A stretch of 64,000 bases of DNA from Allocoleopsis franciscana PCC 7113. Its GTDB lineage: Bacteria > Cyanobacteriota > Cyanobacteriia > Cyanobacteriales > Coleofasciculaceae. Within the stretch, counting starts at the first letter, position 1. Every line of letters begins with the position of its first letter. Location of the stretch: contig NC_019738.1 of assembly GCF_000317515.1 (NCBI RefSeq), positions 5,916,001 through 5,980,000 of the forward strand, read 5' to 3'. Positions 41,916 through 49,216 of the stretch are shown piece after piece. The translations under genes and the position numbers were made by a program. The notes below the pieces were generated by a model. The model ran no database searches, was not told the origin of the DNA, and was given only the letters and a program-made list of their open reading frames with translations.

Positions 41916-43130
41916 TTAGCTGGATTGATGGATAAGGAGCAGTTGTGAGAGTAATAGACGAAGTCCCTGTTTGAATCTTGAGACATCATTAGGTGCAAGG
42001 GGTTTGCTTAAGAATTGACAACCACTCCATCGCGCTCGCCAGTTATTGGTCAGGGTTTGTTCCGCCGTTAACATAATGATGGGCACTGAAGCTAATTGAG
42101 GTTGGCGGCGAATTTGTTTAACCAAATCAAAACCCGTTATTCCCGGCATGTTGATATCTAGGAAGAAAACGGCAGGGTTTGAATGGGGTATGGATTGTAG
42201 GAGGGTTGTAGGGTCGTTAAATGCTCGAACGGAATATCCCCAAGTTGTCACCAAAGTTTCAAACTGTTTCAGGATTAAAGGGGAGTCATCAACAACAAAT
42301 ATTTCAGGTGTAGAGGTAACAGGAGGCGATTGGATTTTTATGAAGCGTTTATCAATCAAGCTAGCAAAGACTTTAGCAATTTCTAACGAATCTTGAGCCA
42401 GAGATGAGGCAATATCATTCAAGGTTTGACCCTTTGACACTAATGTCTTCAACCACAGCTTCTGCTGGTTCGTTAAATTAGCAGAATTGACGACTTCAGA
42501 GTTAATAAGTGGCACACTTTCCATCGATGGAATGGTAGTTCGTAGCTTCTTCCACCAAACTTGTCGCTCTTTGGCTTGGGACAGTAAATCCTCGATATCA
42601 AATCCTGACAGTGAAGTTTGGAGTTCAAGCGGAGTAGAGGGTATAAACTTAGCCTGTCCTGGATACTTGAAGAGATAGGTATCAAAGTCTGATAAAATTC
42701 CCAATCGTAAGGCTCCTCTCAATTCCTCCATTGTGAACAAGCCCAGTTGCTGTAATTCATGCATCAGTTCCAGGAATAAGACTGATTGTCCTTTCTGTTT
42801 TTCTTGCATGAATCGTTTTTCTAATTCCACAAGGGCGTATCTAACATCCGCATTTTGTAAACGAGATATATAACGCTGAAATATCTTGAGAAATACTTGC
42901 CATGAGAGCTTTTGATTTCCAGAAAATACAACCTGCCCTTGAGAGACTCCGAGGCACCACCGATTCATGCTATCTGTTCCACCCAAAATCGGAAATTCAA
43001 ATAGTAAATACCCTGTCAGTGCCTCTTGAGATACTTGGCATAGTTTCTGGGGCAACTCTTGTGCTTGAAACTTAAAAGTGTAGGGTTGTAGTATTTTCAT
43101 TGGTACATCTAGATCAGTATGGAAGCTCAT
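41916..43130 (-). CDS. PatA-type regulator (PATAN/DUF4388 plus receiver), PilG-like
   Basis: 404 residues from ATG 43130. The N-terminal half contains a DUF4388/PATAN-like module (LTGYLLFEFPILG, WCLGVSQGQVVFS) and a helical region ending in a winged-helix-like segment (KTLVSKGQTLNDIASSL); the C-terminal 120 residues are a receiver with Asp325 (FLDINMPGITG) and Lys371. Proteins of this layout are the first gene (pilG/taxP position) of cyanobacterial Tax/Hmp/Ptx operons. It leads the six-gene operon; the long 1.2-kb upstream region suggests complex control. Confidence 0.9.
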   Translation of the reverse strand: MSFHTDLDVPMKILQPYTFKFQAQELPQKLCQVSQEALTGYLLFEFPILGGTDSMNRWCLGVSQGQVVFSGNQKLSWQVFLKIFQRYISRLQNADVRYALVELEKRFMQEKQKGQSVLFLELMHELQQLGLFTMEELRGALRLGILSDFDTYLFKYPGQAKFIPSTPLELQTSLSGFDIEDLLSQAKERQVWWKKLRTTIPSMESVPLINSEVVNSANLTNQQKLWLKTLVSKGQTLNDIASSLAQDSLEIAKVFASLIDKRFIKIQSPPVTSTPEIFVVDDSPLILKQFETLVTTWGYSVRAFNDPTTLLQSIPHSNPAVFFLDINMPGITGFDLVKQIRRQPQLASVPIIMLTAEQTLTNNWRARWSGCQFLSKPLAPNDVSRFKQGLRLLLSQLLLIHQSS

Positions 43131-44372
43131 AGGAACTATCAGTGTTCAGTATGCAAGTTTCGTCAAATAGAAAAATCAAACACTTGCCCCATGGAGACTT
43201 AGGGCTTTACCATATTGTTATGCACCCATTGCATAGAGAATACCTGCAAGCCTTACTGGAAAAGATAAGCTGAGTTGCCTTAACATGGCATAATCTCCTC
43301 CCTCAACTTTCCCATCTTCTTACTGTGCAACTTGAATGCGGGTTGGCTGATTTTTTCCCCACATCTTCTATCAGGATTATGTGGAGTCAGTATGCCCTAG
43401 ATCATAGTGAAGAAATGTAAAAAAATGGTGAAGAATCCATATATTAATTAGTTCTAAATAAATAAAAAAGAAACTCCCCAAAATTTTGGCTCAATGTTTC
43501 AAGAACGAAAAGTCTGAAAGTTAGTATTTTCCCTGTTGATTGAAAGTCAAAATAGGGAGCATGTCAAGTTTGCACTTAGCACTTATGGAGGTTGAGTAGA
43601 GCGTAAGCGTTACCCAACAAACCAACCTTGAGTTGGGTTTCGTTCTTTAACCCAACCTACAAAGTTAACAGGCTCCCTCAATAGAGGACTTCGTAATGTA
43701 CGCTACAACTGTAACATCCCTCTTAAGGAGGATGTCAAGAAAACGAAAGCCGCCGTAAGTAAAGCTTGGATGAATTATTCTTTTTCTAAAGAAAATTAAA
43801 TCAATGAAACGGAGAAAGGAGAGCTGCCTTGTTAAGGAACATTCTAATCCATTGATCGGCAAAATTTATCCCCAGCAGCAGATCTTCGACATTTGACGAA
43901 CTTTTTTCTGATCAAAATCCCACAATAACTAGGAACTTCAAAATAACCTCAGTTGGGAATAGTCTTTTCCTACAAGCGTTTCAGATTTTACTTTGACAAG
44001 AGCAAGAAGATAGGGTTAATTAAGGAGTTGCCAATCAGCCGTTACTAAGAGTTATATTAATTTCTATATTCATCCGCCCAACGAAAAGTAATCTGTCTAA
44101 AGTTGAATCTGTAGGTTGCATCTACAACAAGAAATTCCTGGTCTACTTATTGAATGCAATAGCATCTACAGAAAATGCAAAAATTCGCAGTACCCAGTGA
44201 AATGATAGAGATGAAGATGGCGTGGGGAATGCAGACGTTACAAATTTGCTAGGTTGAATTGTCTTTTTTTTGCTTGAGTATACAGATAAAACAGAATGAG
44301 CGATCGCCTCTTCATTTCCAGAACAAGCGATTGCTCACGGCACCAGCAAAGCTGATCGTATTTTTTACTTCA
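43131..44372. other. 1.24-kb region without a convincing gene, upstream of the chemotaxis operon
   Basis: Only short unsupported reading frames. Contents: a hairpin TTGGGTT...AACCCAA inside a dispersed repeat at about 43633-43662, an 11+11 near-perfect dyad ACATCCCTCTT/AAGGAGGATGT at 43714-43735, and AT-rich stretches at 43420-43480 suited to promoters. The operon promoter should lie toward its left end (minus strand). A non-coding RNA or a long 5' leader is possible but not shown. Confidence 0.5.
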
Positions 44373-44783
44373 TCACTCTGATTGTTGAGGTTGGGCGATA
44401 CGGGTTTCAATATCCTCTAACGTTTGCAGCAGCAGACGCTTTGCCTGTAATTCCCAGCCCCATTTCTGAATACGGTACGCGGCAACAGCTCCAGCAACAG
44501 CGACGATATAGCCTACCCATTGCACCAGGGAAATGGCTCCCAGTAAACCCAATCCGGCAATTCCCCAAAAGGGTAAGGCAACGGTTTGACGTTGTTCTTC
44601 AACGAGTTTGGGTAAACCGCCAGATGACATTTGTGCCGCTAATGCTTCACGGCAACGACGTTGCTGTTCTAGGGGCACAGATAGACCTATCTTACGGCGG
44701 AGTTTCTCCATTTTGCGGGCATCCGTGCTGTATTCGGTTAGCTCATCTTCTGCCATTTTGATTAGGCGATCGAGTTGATCCAT
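44373..44783 (-). CDS. Small membrane protein of unknown function with N-terminal coiled coil
   Basis: 136 residues from ATG 44783. Residues 1-60 are charged and helical, probably a coiled coil; then two close hydrophobic segments (about 70-88 and 90-104) form a hairpin, followed by a basic-amphipathic tail rich in Gln. No known domain recognised. It lies downstream of the lpx cluster in the same direction but beyond a degenerate gene remnant, so co-transcription is doubtful. Confidence 0.6.
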   Translation of the reverse strand: MDQLDRLIKMAEDELTEYSTDARKMEKLRRKIGLSVPLEQQRRCREALAAQMSSGGLPKLVEEQRQTVALPFWGIAGLGLLGAISLVQWVGYIVAVAGAVAAYRIQKWGWELQAKRLLLQTLEDIETRIAQPQQSE

Positions 44784-44855
44784 GATGTGACTCCTGCGGC
44801 TGTAAATCTTAGTTATGGGCTAGGAGTAAGTTTAAAGCACTTCACATCGCTTCAC

Positions 44856-44933
44856 TTAGATACTATCTGGATCGATATTCAATTCGCGCAATTTCGCCGC
44901 TAATTGTTCGGCACGTTGGGCGGCTAATTCCCG
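44856..44933 (-). pseudogene. Remnant of the C-terminus of a Uma2-type (DUF820) endonuclease gene
   Basis: On the minus strand 25 codons ending at 44856 read RELAAQRAEQLAAKLRELNI plus DPDSI and a stop. This is the characteristic C-terminal tail of cyanobacterial Uma2/DUF820 proteins. An in-frame stop (44934-44936) lies directly upstream and the catalytic domain is absent, so only the tail survives. Identification relies on remembered family tails; low-complexity helical similarity is a caveat. Confidence 0.5.
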
Positions 44934-44997
44934 TTACAGATGATCAATGATTCCAATGATGGTGAAATCGCACTCGGAGCATGTCAGTACAAGCAAC

Positions 44998-46248
44998 CTA
45001 CAAAGGGGACATACTCCCCATCGCCTTCTGTTTTTCCGGCGACTCACCGACTAATTTCAAAATCTCAGAGGCCGCGCGATCGCAAACTCCAACTTCCCCT
45101 AATAATTGGCGCATTTCTTGATAATCAGCCTGGGTTTGTTCACGCCTTTCCGGATTAAACAGAAGCTCTAACGATTCATTAACAATATTTTCTGCTGTGG
45201 CTTCCTCTTGTAATAACTCTGGTACAATCGAACGCATCACTACCAAGTTAGGCGGCGACATAAAAGGAATCGAAAACTTCAAAAGACGGGCGATCGAGTA
45301 AGTAAAAGGACTGACCCGATAAAAAACCACCTGTGGCACATTTAACAACGCCAGTTCCAAGTTCACCGTCCCTGACTTCGTAATCGCTAAATCAGCGGCA
45401 GATAAAACTTCCTGCGTTTGACCAGAGACCAGAGTTGCCTTTAGACCATAACGCTCAATCGCCGCTTCAATTGCAGGGCGATAAGCTTCCAAAGACAAAG
45501 GAATCCAAAAAAGTGGGGATTGGGAATTGGACTTGTGACGTTCTGCTGTCTCCGATAATTTCGCCTGGAGTTGTCTTGCTGCCTCAAAGGCTATCGGCAT
45601 CATATACTTAAGTTCTTGCCGTCTAGAAGCCGGGACAAGCGCGATCGCAATTTGATCCGGTTCAATTCCGAGTGCTGCCCTTGACTCCTCTCGCGTCGGT
45701 GTCAATCGCATCCGATCCACCAAGGGATGACCCACCCAAGTGACAGACGCTCCCTTTTTTTCAAAATAACGGGCTTCCTCTGGAAAAACCGCCAAAAGTT
45801 GGTCAGTCATCTTGACAATCGTCATCGTATCGCGAGGGAGAATCGACCGAGCCGACCAAACCCAATCTTGTGGGGCAATATAATAAGCAATCGGCACCTG
45901 GGGTAAGTGACGCCGCATAAAACGACCTAGGCTGAGATTTGGCCCCATGTAATCAATCAGTACCACCAAATCAGGGGGGTGCTGCCGCAAGTACTGTTTA
46001 GCACGCTGCTGAATTTGCAGAGTCGGCACGACAAAAGGCAAAGATTCCAGAATTCCCACCGAACCAATGCCAGTGGTATTCTCCAACAGCGTGGCACCCG
46101 ATGCTGCCATTTTCTCGCCGCCTAGCGCCACAATCTCTAAATCTAGCCCTATGGACTCTGCCTGACGTTTTAAGCCCTCAATTAGGAGTGCCCCTTGTAA
46201 ATCACCAGAAACTTCTCCAGTGCTGATAAAAATGGTTTTGCGTGTCAT
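44998..46248 (-). CDS. lpxB: Lipid-A-disaccharide synthase
   Basis: Condenses UDP-2,3-diacylglucosamine with lipid X to give the lipid A disaccharide at the inner membrane. 416 residues from ATG 46248, GT-B fold of family GT19. Diagnostic motifs: STGEVSGDLQGALL at the N-terminus, LVVLIDYMGPN, VPIAYYIAPQDWVWS, WVGHPLVDRM and SGTVNLELAL. Last gene of the bamA-lpxC-fabZ-lpxA-lpxB cluster, 104 bases after lpxA. Cyanobacterial lipid A genes of this order are standard; lpxD is not in the window. Confidence 0.96.
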   Translation of the reverse strand: MTRKTIFISTGEVSGDLQGALLIEGLKRQAESIGLDLEIVALGGEKMAASGATLLENTTGIGSVGILESLPFVVPTLQIQQRAKQYLRQHPPDLVVLIDYMGPNLSLGRFMRRHLPQVPIAYYIAPQDWVWSARSILPRDTMTIVKMTDQLLAVFPEEARYFEKKGASVTWVGHPLVDRMRLTPTREESRAALGIEPDQIAIALVPASRRQELKYMMPIAFEAARQLQAKLSETAERHKSNSQSPLFWIPLSLEAYRPAIEAAIERYGLKATLVSGQTQEVLSAADLAITKSGTVNLELALLNVPQVVFYRVSPFTYSIARLLKFSIPFMSPPNLVVMRSIVPELLQEEATAENIVNESLELLFNPERREQTQADYQEMRQLLGEVGVCDRAASEILKLVGESPEKQKAMGSMSPL

Positions 46249-46320
46249 TGGTCATTGGTAAAGAAGAGTCGAAAGTCGAGCAAGTTAAAAGGCGAACCAG
46301 TTGAATGTTGAATATTAAAA

Positions 46321-46351
46321 CTTTCAACTTTCAACCTTCCAACCTTCAACT
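46321..46351. repeat. Short heptamer-like repeats in the lpxA-lpxB spacer
   Basis: Direct repeats of CTTTCAA / CTTCCAA / CTTCAAC units fill much of the 104-base lpxA-lpxB spacer. Related CTTTCAAC/CTTCAACC units occur in the lpxC-fabZ and bamA-lpxC spacers. Confidence 0.7.
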
Positions 46352-46352
46352 C

Positions 46353-47174
46353 TTAAAAACCTTCAACATGCAACCCTTTGGTGCGACGTCCAGGAATTAA
46401 ACCCCGCCGTCCCTCCATCTGAGATAACTGCAAAAATCGGCGTAGGTGCTGTAAGTGTTCACTATCGGAGAGTAAATCTAGATGTTCTAAGGATTGAGTC
46501 AGCGTGTATCCAGAACGATACAGAGTTCGGAATGCCTTTTTGAGCTGTCCGAGTTCCGTCGCCGTCATTCCAGCACGCTTAAGCCCCACTAAATTGAGCG
46601 ATCGCACTCTAGAAGGATTTCCCTCAATTAACATGTAAGGTGGCACATCGCGGTCAATCCGGCTCATGCCACCCACCATTGCTAAGCGCCCAATGTGGAC
46701 AAATTGATGAATCCCTAAAACACCACCAATCGTTGCCCTAGACTCAATGTGAACATGTCCTGCCAAAGCTACGGCGTTGGCAATGACAACCGAGTCGCCG
46801 AGGACGCAGTTATGGGCGACATGAACATAAGCCATTAACAAATTGTTGCTGCCAACCACCGTTGCCTCACCCGCACCCGTGGCTCGGTTAATGGTGACAT
46901 ACTCCCGAATTCGGTTGTCATCACCAATTTTAACCCCAGTGGTGGTTCCGTCATATTTGAGGTCTTGGGGTTCCGAGCCAATCACAGCACCAGGAAAAAT
47001 TTGATTCCTGGCTCCAATCTCTGTTGGCCCTTCTAGCACGACATGAGCACCAATCGTCGTGCCAGGACCAACCTTGACATTATCCCCAATCACAGCATAG
47101 GGGCCAATCTGAACCGTGGGGTGGAGTTCAGCACCGGGATGGATAACAGCAGTTGGATGAATCAGTGTTGCCAT
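46353..47174 (-). CDS. lpxA: Acyl-ACP-UDP-N-acetylglucosamine O-acyltransferase
   Basis: First step of lipid A synthesis: 3-O-acylation of UDP-GlcNAc. 273 residues from ATG 47174, normal length. Left-handed beta-helix with hexapeptide repeats from residue 3 to about 185 (IHPTAVIHPGAELHP, QIGPYAVIGDNV), catalytic His in YVHVAHNCVLG, the glycine loop IGGVLGIHQFVHIG, and a helical C-terminus starting NLVGLKRAGM. Located between fabZ (107-base gap) and lpxB (104-base gap). Confidence 0.97.
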   Translation of the reverse strand: MATLIHPTAVIHPGAELHPTVQIGPYAVIGDNVKVGPGTTIGAHVVLEGPTEIGARNQIFPGAVIGSEPQDLKYDGTTTGVKIGDDNRIREYVTINRATGAGEATVVGSNNLLMAYVHVAHNCVLGDSVVIANAVALAGHVHIESRATIGGVLGIHQFVHIGRLAMVGGMSRIDRDVPPYMLIEGNPSRVRSLNLVGLKRAGMTATELGQLKKAFRTLYRSGYTLTQSLEHLDLLSDSEHLQHLRRFLQLSQMEGRRGLIPGRRTKGLHVEGF

Positions 47175-47281
47175 AGAAGTGTTGAGTTGGATAGGAGCTC
47201 CTGCTCCTGTGCTGTGAGCTTGAGGGAGTGAGTTATGAATTTAAAACTTTACACTCAACACCGTCGTACTCAAAGCGACAT

Positions 47282-47791
47282 TTAGTCTACGAGAGAAAAC
47301 AGTAATTCGCCTTCTGCGACTCGTTGACCATCGACAACCGCACGAGAGAGCATCTTTCCAAAACGACGCCGCTTGATCGATATCAGTTCCGTGGTCATGA
47401 TCAGTTGATCTCCAGGGACGACGGGACGGCGAAAACGAACTTTGTCAATGCCAGCAAAAACAAATAATCCCCCCTCCAAATCGGGCAACTGAGTCAAGAC
47501 AATACCGCCAACTTGAGCCATGGCTTCTACAATCATCACCCCAGGCATCATCGGGCGTCCGGGAAAATGTCCTTGAAAATGGGGTTCGTTGAAGGTGACG
47601 TTCTTGATGCCAACGGCGCGTTTACCAGGAACATATTCAATAATCCGATCCACTAAAGCAAAGGGATAGCGGTGGGGTAGAAGCCTCTGAATATCTTCAA
47701 AGGTCAGAGCTTGGCTTGATGGTTGAGTGATAGGCTTCTCAACAGTTTCTGTGGAATTCGCGTGGGTGTTAACGTCGGTCAGTATAGACAT
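47282..47791 (-). CDS. fabZ: 3-hydroxyacyl-ACP dehydratase
   Basis: Dehydrates 3-hydroxyacyl-ACP in type II fatty acid synthesis, balancing the 3-hydroxyacyl pool between lipid A and membrane lipids. 169 residues from ATG 47791, with a 25-residue N-terminal extension (Thr/Ser/Gln rich) before the hot-dog domain. Catalytic His in [12 protein letters not shown] and Glu in [12 protein letters not shown] are present. Between lpxC and lpxA, the usual context for FabZ rather than FabA. Confidence 0.97.
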   Translation of the reverse strand: MSILTDVNTHANSTETVEKPITQPSSQALTFEDIQRLLPHRYPFALVDRIIEYVPGKRAVGIKNVTFNEPHFQGHFPGRPMMPGVMIVEAMAQVGGIVLTQLPDLEGGLFVFAGIDKVRFRRPVVPGDQLIMTTELISIKRRRFGKMLSRAVVDGQRVAEGELLFSLVD

Positions 47792-47849
47792 TTTGGTGCT
47801 TCGGAGGGTTGCAGGTTGCAGGGCGAGTCGGATGCCAGGTTAATAGGTT

Positions 47850-47955
47850 GTCCGGTTAGTAGGTTAGCAGGTTACAGGTTACAGGTTACAGGTTATAACG
47901 TTTAACCTTCCAACTTTCCCGCCTTCCCGCTTTCAACGTTCTAACTTTCAACCCA
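47850..47955. repeat. CAGGTTA heptamer tandem repeat in the lpxC-fabZ spacer
   Basis: Four perfect CAGGTTA units at 47868-47895, preceded by degenerate AGGTTAG-type units and followed by CTTTCAACGTT-type units up to the lpxC stop. Together they occupy most of the 156-base spacer. Confidence 0.85.
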
Positions 47956-48982
47956 TTTGTTGTGCTAGCTCTTGAGCCAGTTGGACATGCAAATGGTGGC
48001 TAGCTTTGTAGGCAAGGAAATGAGCTACAGGAAAAGTTCCCAGTAGACTTAAATCCCCTACTAAATCTAAAAGTTTATGACGCGCTGGCTCATTTGAAAA
48101 TCTTAAGGGAGGATTAAGCCACCCAGTCTCGTCACAAACCAGGGCATTTTCTAAGCTACCGCCTTTAATTAAACCGGCTTGTCGCAATTGCTCCACTTGG
48201 TGCGCTAAACCAAAGGTTCGAGCCGGTGCGATGCTTGTCGCAAAACTCTCCTGCATCGGTGTCCAGCTATGCCATTGATTTCCGATCGCAGGTGACTCAA
48301 AATCAATTCCATAAGTAAATCGGATGGTGGGTGCTGGCAAGGCGGCAACAAAGGCATCTCCTTGATGTACCCAGATGGGTTGCTCTAAGGCAAACGAGGT
48401 GGAAAGTGTTCTTGAGGAATTCCCTACCTCTGTGTGTCTTTTCACAATATCTCCGGGTGTTTTTGTGTCCTCTTTCCCCTCTTTACTCTGAACGCTATCT
48501 TGCTGGAACGCTACTGCCAGCACTAAAGCATCGGTTTTCCAGTCCTCCTCTGTTGCCACAACACCGACTTCCTGAATCGCCTCCACCCAAACCTGAGCTG
48601 AACCATCCAACAGCGGAACTTCGGGGCCATCAATTTCAATCCGGGCATCATCAACCCCACTACACGCTAACGCCGCTAATAGGTGTTCCACGGTTCGCAC
48701 TCGTGCTTCTGTGTGGGTAGACTGAGGCAAAATGCTGCTGTGTTTCGCTGCCTTGTCTACTGTTGAGTCACTGGTGATCAGTGCTTGGAGTTCAGTAGAC
48801 AATCGGGTTTCATAGACAGCCTCGACTCGCGCTGGGATGATGGGTGATCCAGGCAAATCCACTCGCACGAAATAGCGTCCCTCCCCAGGAACCGCAGGCA
48901 GCACTCGCACATTTGTCAAGATACCGCTATGCAGTCCAACGCCGGAGCGATCAAAAATACCACCCAAGGTGTATTGAGCCAT
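47948..48982 (-). CDS. lpxC: UDP-3-O-acyl-N-acetylglucosamine deacetylase
   Basis: Zinc enzyme catalysing the committed step of lipid A synthesis. 344 residues from ATG 48982, longer than the usual 280-305. Core motifs are intact: [18 protein letters not shown] (zinc His100), [11 protein letters not shown] (His302, Asp306) and AYKASHH (catalytic His329). The extra length comes from two hydrophilic stretches, about residues 70-92 and 161-198, the latter Lys/Glu/Thr rich and lying on DNA that looks like inserted spacer sequence. They sit outside the catalytic motifs, so activity is likely kept. 234 bases downstream of bamA. Confidence 0.95.
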   Translation of the reverse strand: MAQYTLGGIFDRSGVGLHSGILTNVRVLPAVPGEGRYFVRVDLPGSPIIPARVEAVYETRLSTELQALITSDSTVDKAAKHSSILPQSTHTEARVRTVEHLLAALACSGVDDARIEIDGPEVPLLDGSAQVWVEAIQEVGVVATEEDWKTDALVLAVAFQQDSVQSKEGKEDTKTPGDIVKRHTEVGNSSRTLSTSFALEQPIWVHQGDAFVAALPAPTIRFTYGIDFESPAIGNQWHSWTPMQESFATSIAPARTFGLAHQVEQLRQAGLIKGGSLENALVCDETGWLNPPLRFSNEPARHKLLDLVGDLSLLGTFPVAHFLAYKASHHLHVQLAQELAQQMG

Positions 48983-49088
48983 CTGTTATTCGTCACGACT
49001 GATTAGTTGAAAGATGGGTTGGGGGTTGATCGGTTGAAAGTGAAGTTCAAAAGCGTCGCGATCGCTTTTCTAGAGTCGTTGAACATGG

Positions 49089-49199
49089 GTAGGCTGAACA
49101 ATTGTTCAAGCTTTCAACCTACCCCTACCCTACTCCTTCGGGGAACGCGAGAGCGTTCGGGTTCTCTGTGGGAGTACGGGGAACGCTCTCGCGAACAAC
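49089..49199. repeat. Inverted and dispersed repeats in the bamA-lpxC spacer
   Basis: GGGTAGG (49087-49093) can pair with CCTACCC around an internal TGAACAATTGTTCA palindrome; next to it GAACGCGAGAGCGTTC (49143-49158) is nearly inverted by GAACGCTCTCGCGAAC (49180-49195). The latter belongs to the TTCGCG-AGCGTTC repeat family also at 29.5 kb. CTTTCAACC units follow at 49199-49211. Confidence 0.75.
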
Positions 49200-49216
49200 T
49201 TTCAACCTTCAACCGT

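Noticed and set aside
43665-43862. 65-codon minus-strand frame in the 1.24-kb spacer
   Set aside because: No ribosome site, unusual composition, overlaps the 43714-43735 dyad; no family resemblance.
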